This document shows positions 1-8,916 of a DNA stretch of 64,000 nt, piece after piece. The notes beneath the pieces were generated by a model. The model saw only the letters and a list, made by a program, of their open reading frames with translations. It ran no database searches and was not told the origin of the DNA. Source of the stretch: Rhodococcus sp. PAMC28707 (GTDB lineage Bacteria; Actinomycetota; Actinomycetes; Mycobacteriales; Mycobacteriaceae); contig NZ_CP039253.1 in NCBI RefSeq assembly GCF_004795915.1, forward strand, positions 2,852,001 to 2,916,000. The letters run 5' to 3'. The position numbers and the translations under genes were made by a program. How positions within the stretch are numbered: position 1 is the first letter of the stretch; each line of letters starts with the position of its first letter.

Positions 1-263
1 AGAATCAGCAAGAGCCAAATCGGTGCGAACGGCTCGATGTCCGTCGACTTCGAGGCTGCGATCAGCCCTGCTGTGAACAGCAGCGAATCACCGGGTAGCA
101 GGGGAAACAGCAACCCCGACTCGATGAAAACGACTAGCAGCAATCCGACCAACACCCAGGCGCCGAACGAATTGAGCAGGTTGACCGGATCGAGGAACCC
201 AGGCAGCAAAGCCAGGTTGGTCGTCACGGATTCCGAGGCGGCATTCAAACTCACGGCGCTCAC
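1..263 (-). CDS. DedA family membrane protein (partial, C-terminus beyond window)
   Basis: Reading the minus strand from a GTG at 263 gives an N-terminal stretch followed by a hydrophobic segment and the DedA signature FIESGLLFPLLPGDSLLF. The frame is open to the window edge, so only about 87 residues are visible. DedA proteins are multi-pass inner-membrane proteins of the SNARE-associated/VTT superfamily, linked to lipid carrier recycling and membrane homeostasis. A second in-frame GTG lies at 254, so the exact start is uncertain. The gene diverges from fba, and the same pair (Rv0363c fba, Rv0364 dedA-like) is adjacent in M. tuberculosis, which supports the call. Confidence 0.85.
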   Translation of the reverse strand, partial: MSAVSLNAASESVTTNLALLPGFLDPVNLLNSFGAWVLVGLLLVVFIESGLLFPLLPGDSLLFTAGLIAASKSTDIEPFAPIWLLLI

Positions 264-469
264 ACTACCGGCCGAACCTGGGAGAACCTGAACAACAGGT
301 TTCGACCACCGGATAAGGGCTGCCAGATTGGGCGTGATCGATTTCAGAGCCCCTGCGGTGGGTCCCGGGCGACACAGCGTCGATGAGTTGCCATACTGCA
401 GAGGACACACGGCGCGCGCCGCTACGCGTGAGCGCTCGCCGATCGACTCTTTACATGGAGGAATCCGCC

Positions 470-1510
470 GTGCCGATCGCAACTCCCGAGGTCTACGCCG
501 AGATGCTTGGCCGGGCGAAGGAACACCAATTCGCATTTCCGGCTATCAACTGCGTAGGTTCCGAGTCCGTCAATGCCGCCATCAAAGGCTTCGCCGACGC
601 AGGTAGCGACGGCATCATTCAGTTCTCGACGGGCGGCGCCGAGTTCGCGTCGGGCCTCGGGATCAAGGACATGGTCACCGGCGCGGCCGCCCTGGCCGAG
701 TTCGCTCATGTGATCGCAGCGCGATACGACGTCACCATCGCGCTACACACCGATCACTGCCCGAAGGACAAGCTCGACACCTACGTGCGTCCGCTGATCG
801 CCCTGTCCCAGGAGCGCGTCGACGCAGGCAAGAACCCGCTCTTCCAGTCGCACATGTGGGACGGTTCTGCGATCGCAATCGATGAGAACCTCGAGATCGC
901 CAAGGAACTGCTCGCCCTTTCCGCGGCAGCACGCATCATCCTCGAGATCGAAATCGGCGTCGTCGGCGGCGAAGAAGACGGCGTCGAGGCCGAGATCAAC
1001 GACAAGCTCTACACCTCGAACGAGGATTTCCTCAAGACCGTCGAAGCCCTCGGTGCCGGCGACGCGGGATCGCGCTACCTGCTCGCGGCAACGTTCGGCA
1101 ACGTGCACGGCGTCTACAAGCCGGGCAACGTCAAGCTGAAGCCTTCGGTGCTCGCCGACGGCCAGAAGGTCGCGTCGGAGCACCTTGGTCTTGCCGAGGG
1201 TTCCAAGCCGTTCGACTTCGTCTTTCACGGTGGATCGGGCTCGGCGAAGAGTGAGATCGAAGAGGCACTCGGTTACGGCGTCGTGAAGATGAACGTCGAC
1301 ACCGATACTCAGTACGCATTCAGTCGGCCGATCGCCGGGCACTTCTTCAGCAACTACGACGGCGTCCTGAAGGTCGACGGAGAGGTCGGCAACAAGAAGG
1401 CCTACGACCCCCGCAGTTACCTGAAGAAAGCCGAAGCAGGGATGACCGCTCGCGTCATCGAGGCGTGCAACGACCTGAAGTCCGCCGGCCGCAGCGTCTC
1501 CGCCGGATAA
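470..1510 (+). CDS. fba: Class II fructose-bisphosphate aldolase
   Basis: Cleaves fructose 1,6-bisphosphate into glyceraldehyde 3-phosphate and dihydroxyacetone phosphate, or condenses them in gluconeogenesis; cytosolic and Zn-dependent. The 346-residue product matches the mycobacterial class II enzyme along its whole length (344 residues there). Zinc and substrate motifs are visible: ALHTDHCPKD, NVHGVYKPG, VFHGGSGS and KMNVDTDTQ. The start is the GTG at 470, giving MPIATPEVYAEM, because GGAGG sits at 457-461 with an 8-nt spacer; an ATG at 383 would add a stretch unlike the family. A strong hairpin follows the stop. Confidence 0.97.
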   Translation: MPIATPEVYAEMLGRAKEHQFAFPAINCVGSESVNAAIKGFADAGSDGIIQFSTGGAEFASGLGIKDMVTGAAALAEFAHVIAARYDVTIALHTDHCPKDKLDTYVRPLIALSQERVDAGKNPLFQSHMWDGSAIAIDENLEIAKELLALSAAARIILEIEIGVVGGEEDGVEAEINDKLYTSNEDFLKTVEALGAGDAGSRYLLAATFGNVHGVYKPGNVKLKPSVLADGQKVASEHLGLAEGSKPFDFVFHGGSGSAKSEIEEALGYGVVKMNVDTDTQYAFSRPIAGHFFSNYDGVLKVDGEVGNKKAYDPRSYLKKAEAGMTARVIEACNDLKSAGRSVSAG

Positions 1511-1527
1511 GACCCTTTCTCGACCGA

Positions 1528-1563
1528 CTCGGCCCCGCAACGTGCTTTCGTTGCGGGGCCGAG
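1528..1563. terminator. Perfect 15-bp hairpin after fba
   Basis: Arms 1528-1542 and 1549-1563 (CTCGGCCCCGCAACG and its exact complement) flank a TGCTTT loop. There is no T-run afterwards, which is common for actinobacterial terminators. It lies between the convergent fba and the minus-strand gene ending at 1632, so it may serve both. Confidence 0.8.
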
Positions 1564-1573
1564 TGCTGGGCGC

Positions 1574-1615
1574 GATGCAGGACTGCCACTGCGTGATGCA
1601 GGGCTGCCACTGCGT
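1574..1615. repeat. 21-bp tandem duplication
   Basis: Two head-to-tail copies (1574-1594 and 1595-1615) of a 21-bp unit beginning GATGCAGG differ at one base. They lie between the fba hairpin and the end of the next convergent gene. Nothing suggests a function; it may be a replication-slippage duplication. Confidence 0.75.
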
Positions 1616-1631
1616 GATCAGGAGGGAGGGG

Positions 1632-2423
1632 CTACTCCGGGGGTGCGGGGCTGCTCGGGCTGCAGACTTTCCACACATCGCCGTCACGGCGTAGGTCGAA
1701 GGTGCGGGGTGAAGTGTCGGCGGGATTGGCCGCAGTATGCGCAAGAACCTGCGCGATCGCGGTGTCGCCGGTCACCTGAACGGCGTCGATGCTTTCCACG
1801 ACCGGAACATTGCCCTGCTCGACGGCAATGCGGTGGACGTCGGCGAAATCGGCGTCCGGAATATCGCGGTAGAAGGTGGCAAGTTCGCCACATGAGGCGC
1901 TGCGGAGAGTCGCCAGATCGCCGGTGCTCAATGCTTGCGTGAACGATTGGATCGACGTTCTGATCTGCGCATCGACCGAACTGCCCTCGTCGTCGCGCGA
2001 GAGGTAGGCGAAACCCGCGACACCGATAGCGACGATCAAGACCACAGCGCCCACGAGTGCGGCGATCCATTTTCTGCTCCCGGACTTCCGGGACGGAGTG
2101 CTCGGCGTCGGTTCGATGCGTTTGGGCTGTACCTGCGGCTGCGAGAGCTCACCACGCGCGGGGATGCGTCGCGGTGCCGCCGTTGGTCGGGCAGCCGGCG
2201 TGGCGCCGGCGGGCTGAAGGGTCGACGGCGCCGGGTGGGGCTGTCCGGTGGCCGGATGCACCTTGGCAAGAGCGGTGGTTTCCGCTTCGGCCGGATCGGG
2301 AGCTCGAGGAGGCGGGGTCCTCTGTGTCGGCGGCTGCTTCGCGGCCGGTGGTTCTTGTTTTCGAATCGCCTCGGTGGCGGGCTCTTCGCCCACCTCGTTC
2401 GACTTGTCCTGCGGATCCGACAC
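1632..2423 (-). CDS. Proline-rich single-pass membrane protein (Rv0361/Rv0383c-like)
   Basis: The 263-residue product has a long Pro/Ala/Thr-rich cytoplasmic N-terminus, one transmembrane helix around residues 140-162 (KWIAALVGAVVLIVAIGVAGF) and an exported C-terminal domain of about 100 residues with two cysteines (SASCGEL and VWKVCSP). The architecture is that of the mycobacterial Rv0361 family, whose external domain belongs to the NTF2/lumazine-binding-like fold class. The biochemical role is unknown. The start is the GTG at 2423 with GGGAG just upstream; upstream reading adds residues that overlap the DUF3151 promoter. A distant paralogue is at 24270-24797. Confidence 0.8.
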   Translation of the reverse strand: MSDPQDKSNEVGEEPATEAIRKQEPPAAKQPPTQRTPPPRAPDPAEAETTALAKVHPATGQPHPAPSTLQPAGATPAARPTAAPRRIPARGELSQPQVQPKRIEPTPSTPSRKSGSRKWIAALVGAVVLIVAIGVAGFAYLSRDDEGSSVDAQIRTSIQSFTQALSTGDLATLRSASCGELATFYRDIPDADFADVHRIAVEQGNVPVVESIDAVQVTGDTAIAQVLAHTAANPADTSPRTFDLRRDGDVWKVCSPSSPAPPE

Positions 2424-2524
2424 CCTGTTCTCCCAACTGACCGGACTGTGCGACGCAGACGAGCCTAGCGAGCGGAAGGGTGGGTGGGCGCACGCGCGCG
2501 GAGTGTCGGGGCACAATGGGGTCC

Positions 2525-2941
2525 ATGACTTCTTTCGGTGACCTGCTTGGACCGCAGCCGACGCTCTTGCCTGGAGACGAAGAGGCAGAGTCGGCTCTTC
2601 TGAATCACGAGGACCCAGCGAAGGTGGCTGCCGACAATCCGACGGCCTCGATTGCGTGGGCATATTTGGCGGAAGCCTCTTCGACCGCTGGACAGACGAT
2701 CACCGCTTACGCTTATGCGCGCACCGGTTACCACCGCGGACTCGATCAGCTGCGTCGCAACGGATGGAAGGGGTTCGGGCCGGTCCCGTACAACCATGAG
2801 CCGAACCGAGGATTCCTCCGATGCGTCGCCGTTCTTGCAAAGGCTGCGCGCGATATCGGCGAGAACGACGAGTACGCCCGCTGCCTCGACCTATTGGAAG
2901 ACTGCGACCCTAAAGCTGCGGACGCGCTCGGCCTCGGCTGA
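2525..2941 (+). CDS. DUF3151 domain protein (Rv0356c-like)
   Basis: A 138-residue cytoplasmic protein beginning MTSFGDLLGPQPTLLPGD and recognisable as the actinobacterial DUF3151 family, which sits beside purA/fba in mycobacteria. It has an all-helical look with TPR-like spacing (IAWAYLAEAS, AYAYARTGYHRGLDQLRR, GFLRCVAVLAKAARDI). No catalytic motif is visible and no function is established. An in-frame ATG at 2516 is possible, but the start at 2525 matches the family N-terminus. It diverges from the membrane protein gene at 2423 and overlaps or abuts the FUSC gene downstream. Confidence 0.88.
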   Translation: MTSFGDLLGPQPTLLPGDEEAESALLNHEDPAKVAADNPTASIAWAYLAEASSTAGQTITAYAYARTGYHRGLDQLRRNGWKGFGPVPYNHEPNRGFLRCVAVLAKAARDIGENDEYARCLDLLEDCDPKAADALGLG

Positions 2942-3011
2942 TCGCTTTCGCCCGACGGCAAAGCGGGGCAGGGCGCGGCTGAAGAGCGGGCGTCTCCGGC
3001 TCCAGTCTTCG

Positions 3012-4076
3012 TTGTTGCCGATCATTCAGTGTGCTTTGGCGGCCGGTGTCGCCTGGTTTGTCGCAACCGACATCGTCGGACATCCGACTCCGTTCTTCGC
3101 GCCGATTGCGGCCGTCATCTCGCTCGGCCTCTCACTGGGGTCCAGGTTGCGGCGTTCGGCGGAACTGGTTGTAGGCGTCACTCTGGGAATCGGTGTCGGT
3201 GACCTGATCATTTCGGCGATCGGCAGCGGCCCCTGGCAGCTCGCTCTGGTCGTGGCACTCGCGATGGCGGCCGCGGTGTTTCTCGACGGCGGTCCGATTT
3301 TTGCGATGCAGGCAGGCTCCTCGGCCGTACTTGTTGCGACGCTCATTCCACCCGGAAACACCGGTGGAATCGACCGGATGGTCGACGCGTTGGTCGGCGG
3401 TCTCGTCGCGATCGCGATCGTCGCACTGATTCCGACTCATCCAGTGTGGCGGGCGCGCAAGGATGCGGCGAAGATTCTGAAAACGGCCTCGGATGTGCTG
3501 CAGAAGGTGGCCGACGGTCTCGTTGCCAACGACCCGAAGCCCATCGAGGAAGCGTTGAAGAAGGCGCGTGCGACGCAGTCCGATATCGACACTCTGCGCA
3601 GTGAATTGAAGGGCGGTCGAGAGATCGCGCGGATCTCACCGTTGTACTGGAGGCAACGCAACCGTCTTGCGAGTCTGGCCAAGACAGCTGATCCGCTCGA
3701 CAATGCCGTACGCAACATTCGGGTGCTCGCACGGCGATCGTTGTCGTTGGTGCGTGACGACGAGATCCTCGATCCGCGACTCGTCGACGAGGTCGAGAAG
3801 CTCTCGCAAGCGGTGGATGTGCTGCGACGGATGATTCTCGCCGATCCCGGGCAGCGCCCCGACGCGGCCGACGCGGCGCGGGCGCTGCGGTCGGTCGCAT
3901 CCGGTGCGAAACCTGAACTGATCGACAATGCTGGTCTGTCCGCGACGGTGGTGTTGGCTCAGTTGCGGTCGATCATCGTCGATCTGCTGCAGGTGGCGGG
4001 TCTGAAGCGGATATCGGCTCTGGCGACGCTGCCGCCGACCGTCGAGAAGCCGAGTGTGACCCCGGACGTGCTGTAA
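3012..4076 (+). CDS. FUSC/aromatic acid exporter family membrane protein (start unresolved)
   Basis: The N-terminal half has about five to six hydrophobic helices (IIQCALAAGVAWFVATDIV, FFAPIAAVISLGLSLG, LVVGVTLGIGVGDLIISAIG, LALVVALAMAAAVFL, LVGGLVAIAIVALIP). A soluble helical, coiled-coil-like C-terminal half of about 200 residues follows. This is the FUSC (fusaric acid resistance-like) architecture, often annotated as aromatic acid exporter; the substrate is unknown. Homology seems to begin upstream at a basic stretch around 2967-3011, but no ATG or GTG lies between an ATG at 2796, deep inside the DUF3151 gene, and this region. TTG 3012 is a conservative boundary; CTG 2979 or CTG 2916 are alternatives. 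Confidence 0.75.
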   Translation: MLPIIQCALAAGVAWFVATDIVGHPTPFFAPIAAVISLGLSLGSRLRRSAELVVGVTLGIGVGDLIISAIGSGPWQLALVVALAMAAAVFLDGGPIFAMQAGSSAVLVATLIPPGNTGGIDRMVDALVGGLVAIAIVALIPTHPVWRARKDAAKILKTASDVLQKVADGLVANDPKPIEEALKKARATQSDIDTLRSELKGGREIARISPLYWRQRNRLASLAKTADPLDNAVRNIRVLARRSLSLVRDDEILDPRLVDEVEKLSQAVDVLRRMILADPGQRPDAADAARALRSVASGAKPELIDNAGLSATVVLAQLRSIIVDLLQVAGLKRISALATLPPTVEKPSVTPDVL

Positions 4077-4092
4077 GGGACAGCCCGTTGCA

Positions 4093-4114
4093 CATATGCG
4101 TATGTACGCATATG
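4093..4114. promoter_or_regulatory. Perfect 22-bp palindrome upstream of cation exporter (candidate metal-sensor operator)
   Basis: CATATGCGTA (4093-4102), a TG centre, then TACGCATATG (4105-4114): two exact 10-bp inverted arms. It lies 33 bp before the start codon of the CDF exporter and about 17 bp after the FUSC stop. Long AT-rich palindromes of this kind are typical operators of ArsR/SmtB metal sensors that control CDF and P-type exporters. No ArsR gene is in the window, so the regulator is unidentified. Confidence 0.7.
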
Positions 4115-4146
4115 GTGAGGTCGAATCGAACGACCGGAGGGTAGTC

Positions 4147-5073
4147 ATGGGCGCGGGGCACGGACACAGTCATGGCATGTCGGGGTCCGCACAGGCTGTA
4201 GGCCCGTCTAGCGGTCGGATCCGCAAGATGTTCATTGCGCTGGCGATCCTCGTGGTATTTCTCATCGTCGAGGCCACGGTGGCGTTGTCGATCAACTCGC
4301 TAGGTCTGCTGGCAGATGCCGGCCACATGCTCACCGACGTGCTCGGAATGTCGATGGGATTGATCGCGCTTCTGCTGGCCCGCAAGGGGAGCGCCGTCGC
4401 CGCTCGGACTTTCGGATGGCACCGCGCCGAAGTCCTCACCGCGATTGCCAACGCAGTCCTACTCCTCGGTGTCGCGGCGTTCATCATGTACGAGGCCATC
4501 GGCCGAATCGGCGATGCGCCCGACATCCCCGGGTTGGCGATGATCCTGACGGCCGCGGCCGGTCTCGTAGCCAATCTCGTTGTCATGCTTCTCATTCGCG
4601 GCGATGCCAAAGACAGTATCGCGGTACGCGGTGCATACATGGAAGTGCTGGCCGATGCAGTCGGCAGCGTCGGCGTCCTCATCGCCGGTGTGCTTCTGCT
4701 GGTCTTCGATTGGACGTGGGCGGACGTCGTCATCGGTGTGCTCATCTCGCTGTGGGTAGTTCCGCGTGCACTCAAGCTGGCCGGGTCCGCGTTGCGCATC
4801 CTGACGCAAGCTAGCCCCGGACATGTCGACGTCGAAGCCGTCGAAGCGGATCTCGCTGCTCTTCCCGGCGTCGTCGGAGTGCACGATCTCCATATCTGGA
4901 CGCTCACCACAGGTATGGACGTCGCGACGGTTCACCTCGAGTGTGATGGCTCCGGTTCGGTGCTGCTACAGCGCGCAAAAGCAGTGCTGACGACCTACGG
5001 TCTCGATCACGCAACCGTCCAGGTGGAACCGAGTGCTCAGGGCGCGATGTGCAAGGACGAACTCACCTGGTGA
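4147..5073 (+). CDS. CDF family Zn2+/Cd2+/Co2+ efflux protein (CzcD/ZitB type)
   Basis: A 308-residue proton-coupled divalent metal exporter of the cytoplasmic membrane. It starts with a His-rich loop (GHGHSHG), has six predicted helices and ends in a cytoplasmic ferredoxin-like domain (GVVGVHDLHIWTL). The metal site in helix 2 is LADAGHMLTDVLG. In helix 5 the usual His is Glu (YMEVLADAVGSVG), a variant I believe is common in actinobacterial members and which may tune metal choice. The start is ATG 4147 with GGAGG at 4136-4140; upstream ATGs fall inside the palindromic operator. The 3' end overlaps the convergent PPOX gene by 11 bp. Confidence 0.93.
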   Translation: MGAGHGHSHGMSGSAQAVGPSSGRIRKMFIALAILVVFLIVEATVALSINSLGLLADAGHMLTDVLGMSMGLIALLLARKGSAVAARTFGWHRAEVLTAIANAVLLLGVAAFIMYEAIGRIGDAPDIPGLAMILTAAAGLVANLVVMLLIRGDAKDSIAVRGAYMEVLADAVGSVGVLIAGVLLLVFDWTWADVVIGVLISLWVVPRALKLAGSALRILTQASPGHVDVEAVEADLAALPGVVGVHDLHIWTLTTGMDVATVHLECDGSGSVLLQRAKAVLTTYGLDHATVQVEPSAQGAMCKDELTW

Positions 5074-5530
5074 AGGTCCGCACCGGAGCGCCCGGCTTCC
5101 ACAGTCGAATCTTCAACTGGTCCTCGACTACCTCCGTCAGGACGACCTCGGTGATATCGAGATCGAAGACGTTGTAGGGGGACAGTTCGGGCGGTGCCGC
5201 GTCGAATATCTTTTGCAGCGCTTCGGGATCCACGAGTTCGACGGCATGCCCCGAGATTTTCGCGTCTCCACCCTCCATCGAATGATCTCCGGGGTTGGTG
5301 TGGATCGCATATCGCGGATCGCGCTGTAGGTCAAGCGCTTTGAGGGCATTGAGCATCGAACCCAGTCGCAAGGTTCCATTGTCGAGGAATTCCACCTCGG
5401 TGCCGCTTACCCGGGGCGATCCGTCTGCACGGATCGTCGCCAGTACATGATGCTTGTGCGCACCGAACCTGGCGGAAACGGCCTTTGCCAGCTCTGGTGC
5501 CGTGCTTTCGAATTTTCGCCACGTAGCCAT
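5063..5530 (-). CDS. Pyridoxamine 5'-phosphate oxidase-fold (FMN/F420-binding) protein
   Basis: A 155-residue split-barrel protein: an N-terminal helix (MATWRKFESTAPELAKAV), the strand pair HVLATIRADGSPRVSGTEVEF typical of PPOX-type flavin or deazaflavin binding, then RDPRYAIHTNPGD. Such proteins bind FMN, F420 or haem and act as oxidoreductases or heme-degrading enzymes; the substrate cannot be read from sequence. The start is ATG 5530, which fits the family N-terminus although the ribosome-binding site is weak. The stop codon lies within the last codons of the convergent CDF gene. Confidence 0.85.
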   Translation of the reverse strand: MATWRKFESTAPELAKAVSARFGAHKHHVLATIRADGSPRVSGTEVEFLDNGTLRLGSMLNALKALDLQRDPRYAIHTNPGDHSMEGGDAKISGHAVELVDPEALQKIFDAAPPELSPYNVFDLDITEVVLTEVVEDQLKIRLWKPGAPVRTFTR

Positions 5531-5576
5531 GGAAACAGTATGCAACGCTCGACCTCGACCTCTTGGCAAGATTTGT

Positions 5577-6320
5577 TCAGGCCCAGAATCGCATGAGGTA
5601 ATTGCCGTACTGCGCGTAGATCTCTGGAATTCCGGACAGGCCGAATATCCAATATATCGCGCCGAAAAATGCTGAATTGACAGCTGGGACGAACAGGAAT
5701 GCGACAAGAACGAGAATTCCGTAGCCCTTGAAATTCGCGAGCGCACGGCGGGTGTCGTACGACAGATACGGCTCGAGTGCGGCGTAACCGTCGAGACCCG
5801 GAACCGGGAGCAGATTGAGAATCGTGGCCATAACTTGAAGAAATGCCAGAAAGCTGAGTCCCCACCAGAAGACGAGGTGGTCGCCGTTCATCCCCCAGAT
5901 ACGGATTACCACCAAAAGCAGTACGGCAATAAGTGCATTTGCGGTGGGACCGGCCAGCGCGATTCGACGCTGCACTCGGGGCGCAAACAGTCCCGAACGT
6001 ACGTAAACAGCACCGCCGGGCAATCCGATTCCGCCGATGGCGATGAAGACGATCGGGAGCACGACCGACAGGAGCGGGTGTGAATATTTCAGCGGGTTCA
6101 GAGTCAGATACCCACGCAGTTGCACCTCGCGGTCACCGGCACGGAACGCAGTGAACGCGTGCCCGAACTCGTGCAGGCAGACCGAGACGATCCAACCGGC
6201 CAAAACCAACACGAAGACACCCGCGCGCGCCCACGTGGAGGTCGGCTCGGCTGTCCATGCCAGCGCGCCGCCGGCTGCGGCGACGGCGACAACCCCGAGA
6301 AATATCGGACTCGGCTTCAT
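5577..6320 (-). CDS. Site-2-protease-like M50 zinc metalloprotease (Rv0359-like)
   Basis: An integral membrane peptidase of 247 residues with the zinc motif HEFGH at residues 50-54, inside a hydrophobic helix (WIVSVCLHEFGHAF), and the distal metal motif NLLPVPGLDG. About five to six transmembrane helices are visible. M50B-type enzymes cleave substrates within or near the membrane; the substrate here is unknown. The start ATG (6320) overlaps the stop of the upstream gene as ATGA, giving translational coupling. The same pair is Rv0358-Rv0359 in M. tuberculosis, next to purA. Confidence 0.88.
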   Translation of the reverse strand: MKPSPIFLGVVAVAAAGGALAWTAEPTSTWARAGVFVLVLAGWIVSVCLHEFGHAFTAFRAGDREVQLRGYLTLNPLKYSHPLLSVVLPIVFIAIGGIGLPGGAVYVRSGLFAPRVQRRIALAGPTANALIAVLLLVVIRIWGMNGDHLVFWWGLSFLAFLQVMATILNLLPVPGLDGYAALEPYLSYDTRRALANFKGYGILVLVAFLFVPAVNSAFFGAIYWIFGLSGIPEIYAQYGNYLMRFWA

Positions 6321-6982
6321 CGCACCAGCAACCACTCCTGGTCGTGGCGGTAGAACGTCGAACGTTTGACCTCACGGTCACCCGGGACGCCGTCGCGCGT
6401 CAGTTGCGCGGCGTTTGCCCCGAGCTGCATCGCGCGGCCGAAAGTCCATCGTCGTGCGAACAATCTACGACGGCCGATGACGCGACCCTTCAAGCCGGGC
6501 ATCTCGGGCGTCGGCATCACTTCTACACCGGACACAGTTCCCGAGAAGAGCTTTGTGTCGTCCACGTACGCCTCGCCCTCCAGATCACCGCCGGCGTGAC
6601 CTTCGACCAACGCCTTTCCTACGATTGCCTTGCCTGCATCGTCACGAATGAGGGGCGTGGGGGTGGCAGTGCCGGTCATCGCCACCTTCGCAGCGCTCGA
6701 GCCACTTCCGAGCCGGTAGTTGCTGCAGGCCTGGGTCGTCGACTCGGGGACGAATGCCAGCTCGATGTGCAGGCGTTCGGTCCGCATGAGTCTGGTCAGC
6801 ACAGCCGCCAGTGACGCGTCGTCACCCAGGACGATCACCCGCGGATCCAACACTGCTCCCACCGCCGAAAACAACGCGTCGCATTCGTCGTTCGTGGGAA
6901 TCTTGGAAGCCGAGGTCAACGGAACGTCGGTCAGCGTGATCGGCAGGAGCGGAGTTCCGCATTGCAGGACGAACGGTGTCAC
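6317..6982 (-). CDS. Conserved hypothetical protein (Rv0358-like)
   Basis: A 221-residue soluble protein from a GTG at 6982 (GGGGAG 4 nt upstream). Visible parts are an acidic N-terminal domain with LLPITLTDVPLTSASK and RVIVLGDDASLAAVLTRLMRT, then a Gly/Ala-rich beta domain (DLEGEAYVDDTKLFSGTVSGVEV) and a basic tail. It resembles a diacylglycerol kinase-like or lipid-kinase fold only vaguely, so I do not assign a function. It is translationally coupled to the M50 protease and divergent from purA, as in mycobacteria, which suggests a shared role with the protease. Confidence 0.75.
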   Translation of the reverse strand: MTPFVLQCGTPLLPITLTDVPLTSASKIPTNDECDALFSAVGAVLDPRVIVLGDDASLAAVLTRLMRTERLHIELAFVPESTTQACSNYRLGSGSSAAKVAMTGTATPTPLIRDDAGKAIVGKALVEGHAGGDLEGEAYVDDTKLFSGTVSGVEVMPTPEMPGLKGRVIGRRRLFARRWTFGRAMQLGANAAQLTRDGVPGDREVKRSTFYRHDQEWLLVR

Positions 6983-7025
6983 AGTGCTCCCCAGGCGTGC
7001 CGGTTGACGGCCCGCGCCTTGTCTC

Positions 7026-7062
7026 GAGTCTTTCGCATACTGTCTGGAGTCTTCCGCATACT
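7026..7062. repeat. Two 16-bp direct repeats spaced by 21 bp in the purA upstream region
   Basis: GAGTCTTTCGCATACT (7026-7041) recurs with one mismatch at 7047-7062. The period of 21 bp is two helical turns, and the repeats sit between the divergent Rv0358-like gene and purA, about 145 bp before the purA start. A regulator binding the same face of the helix is possible but unproven. Confidence 0.6.
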
Positions 7063-7079
7063 TTCGCCAACCACCGTAG

Positions 7080-8495
<1,416 letters not shown>

Positions 8496-8513
8496 TTTGT
8501 TCAGCATCAGATT

Positions 8514-8553
8514 ATCGGCCCCGAGAACTCAGGTTCTCGGGGCCGATTTTTTT
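8514..8553 (+). terminator. Intrinsic terminator of purA
   Basis: Arms ATCGGCCCCGAGAAC (8514-8528) and its exact complement (8533-8547) enclose a TCAG loop and run into seven T residues (8547-8553). This is the clearest Rho-independent terminator in the window. Confidence 0.95.
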
Positions 8554-8916
8554 ATGCGTGGAATATTCGATAATCACGAAAACGCTTGAAAAATTCGGCA
8601 CTAATCGAATAGCCAATTTAACGGATCGAATCCAAACTTTTTCTGTGGGTCTGGCCGAATTAAAGCTAAAGATTGAATGGTGACGAACATTTTACCTTTG
8701 GCCCAAGACTTATCTTGAAACAAGGTGTCCGACTGTTAAGTAATCGCAGTTCAAAGAAACCTAAAGTCTTTTTGTTTGCATTAGTAACAAACCGGCTAGT
8801 CTTGACGACACGATGAGTGCCGCACACTTGCGAGGGCCAATTATGGCCGACTCGACCCAATCGGGTCGCCAATACCTGGCCTACACACTGGGCCAAACGA
8901 GAGAGGGCATTACGAT
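8554..8916. other. AT-rich intergenic region upstream of the SipW-type locus
   Basis: About 360 bp with no gene I can support and clearly lower GC than the flanks (runs such as AATTTAACGG, AAACTTTTTCT and ATTAGTAACAAA). It must carry the promoter of the exported-protein locus that starts at 8917. Several TTGAC/TTGAAA-like and TAAAGT-like hexamers occur, but I cannot choose among them by eye. A GAGAGGG ribosome-binding site lies 9 nt before the first start codon. Confidence 0.6.

Noticed and set aside
743-1744. 333-residue minus-strand open frame across fba
   Set aside because: It lies antisense to a fully conserved gene, has no recognisable motif, and is explained by high-GC codon periodicity.
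3012-4076. Start of the FUSC gene at ATG 2796
   Set aside because: It would overlap the conserved DUF3151 gene by 146 bp, and the added residues are a shadow of that gene.
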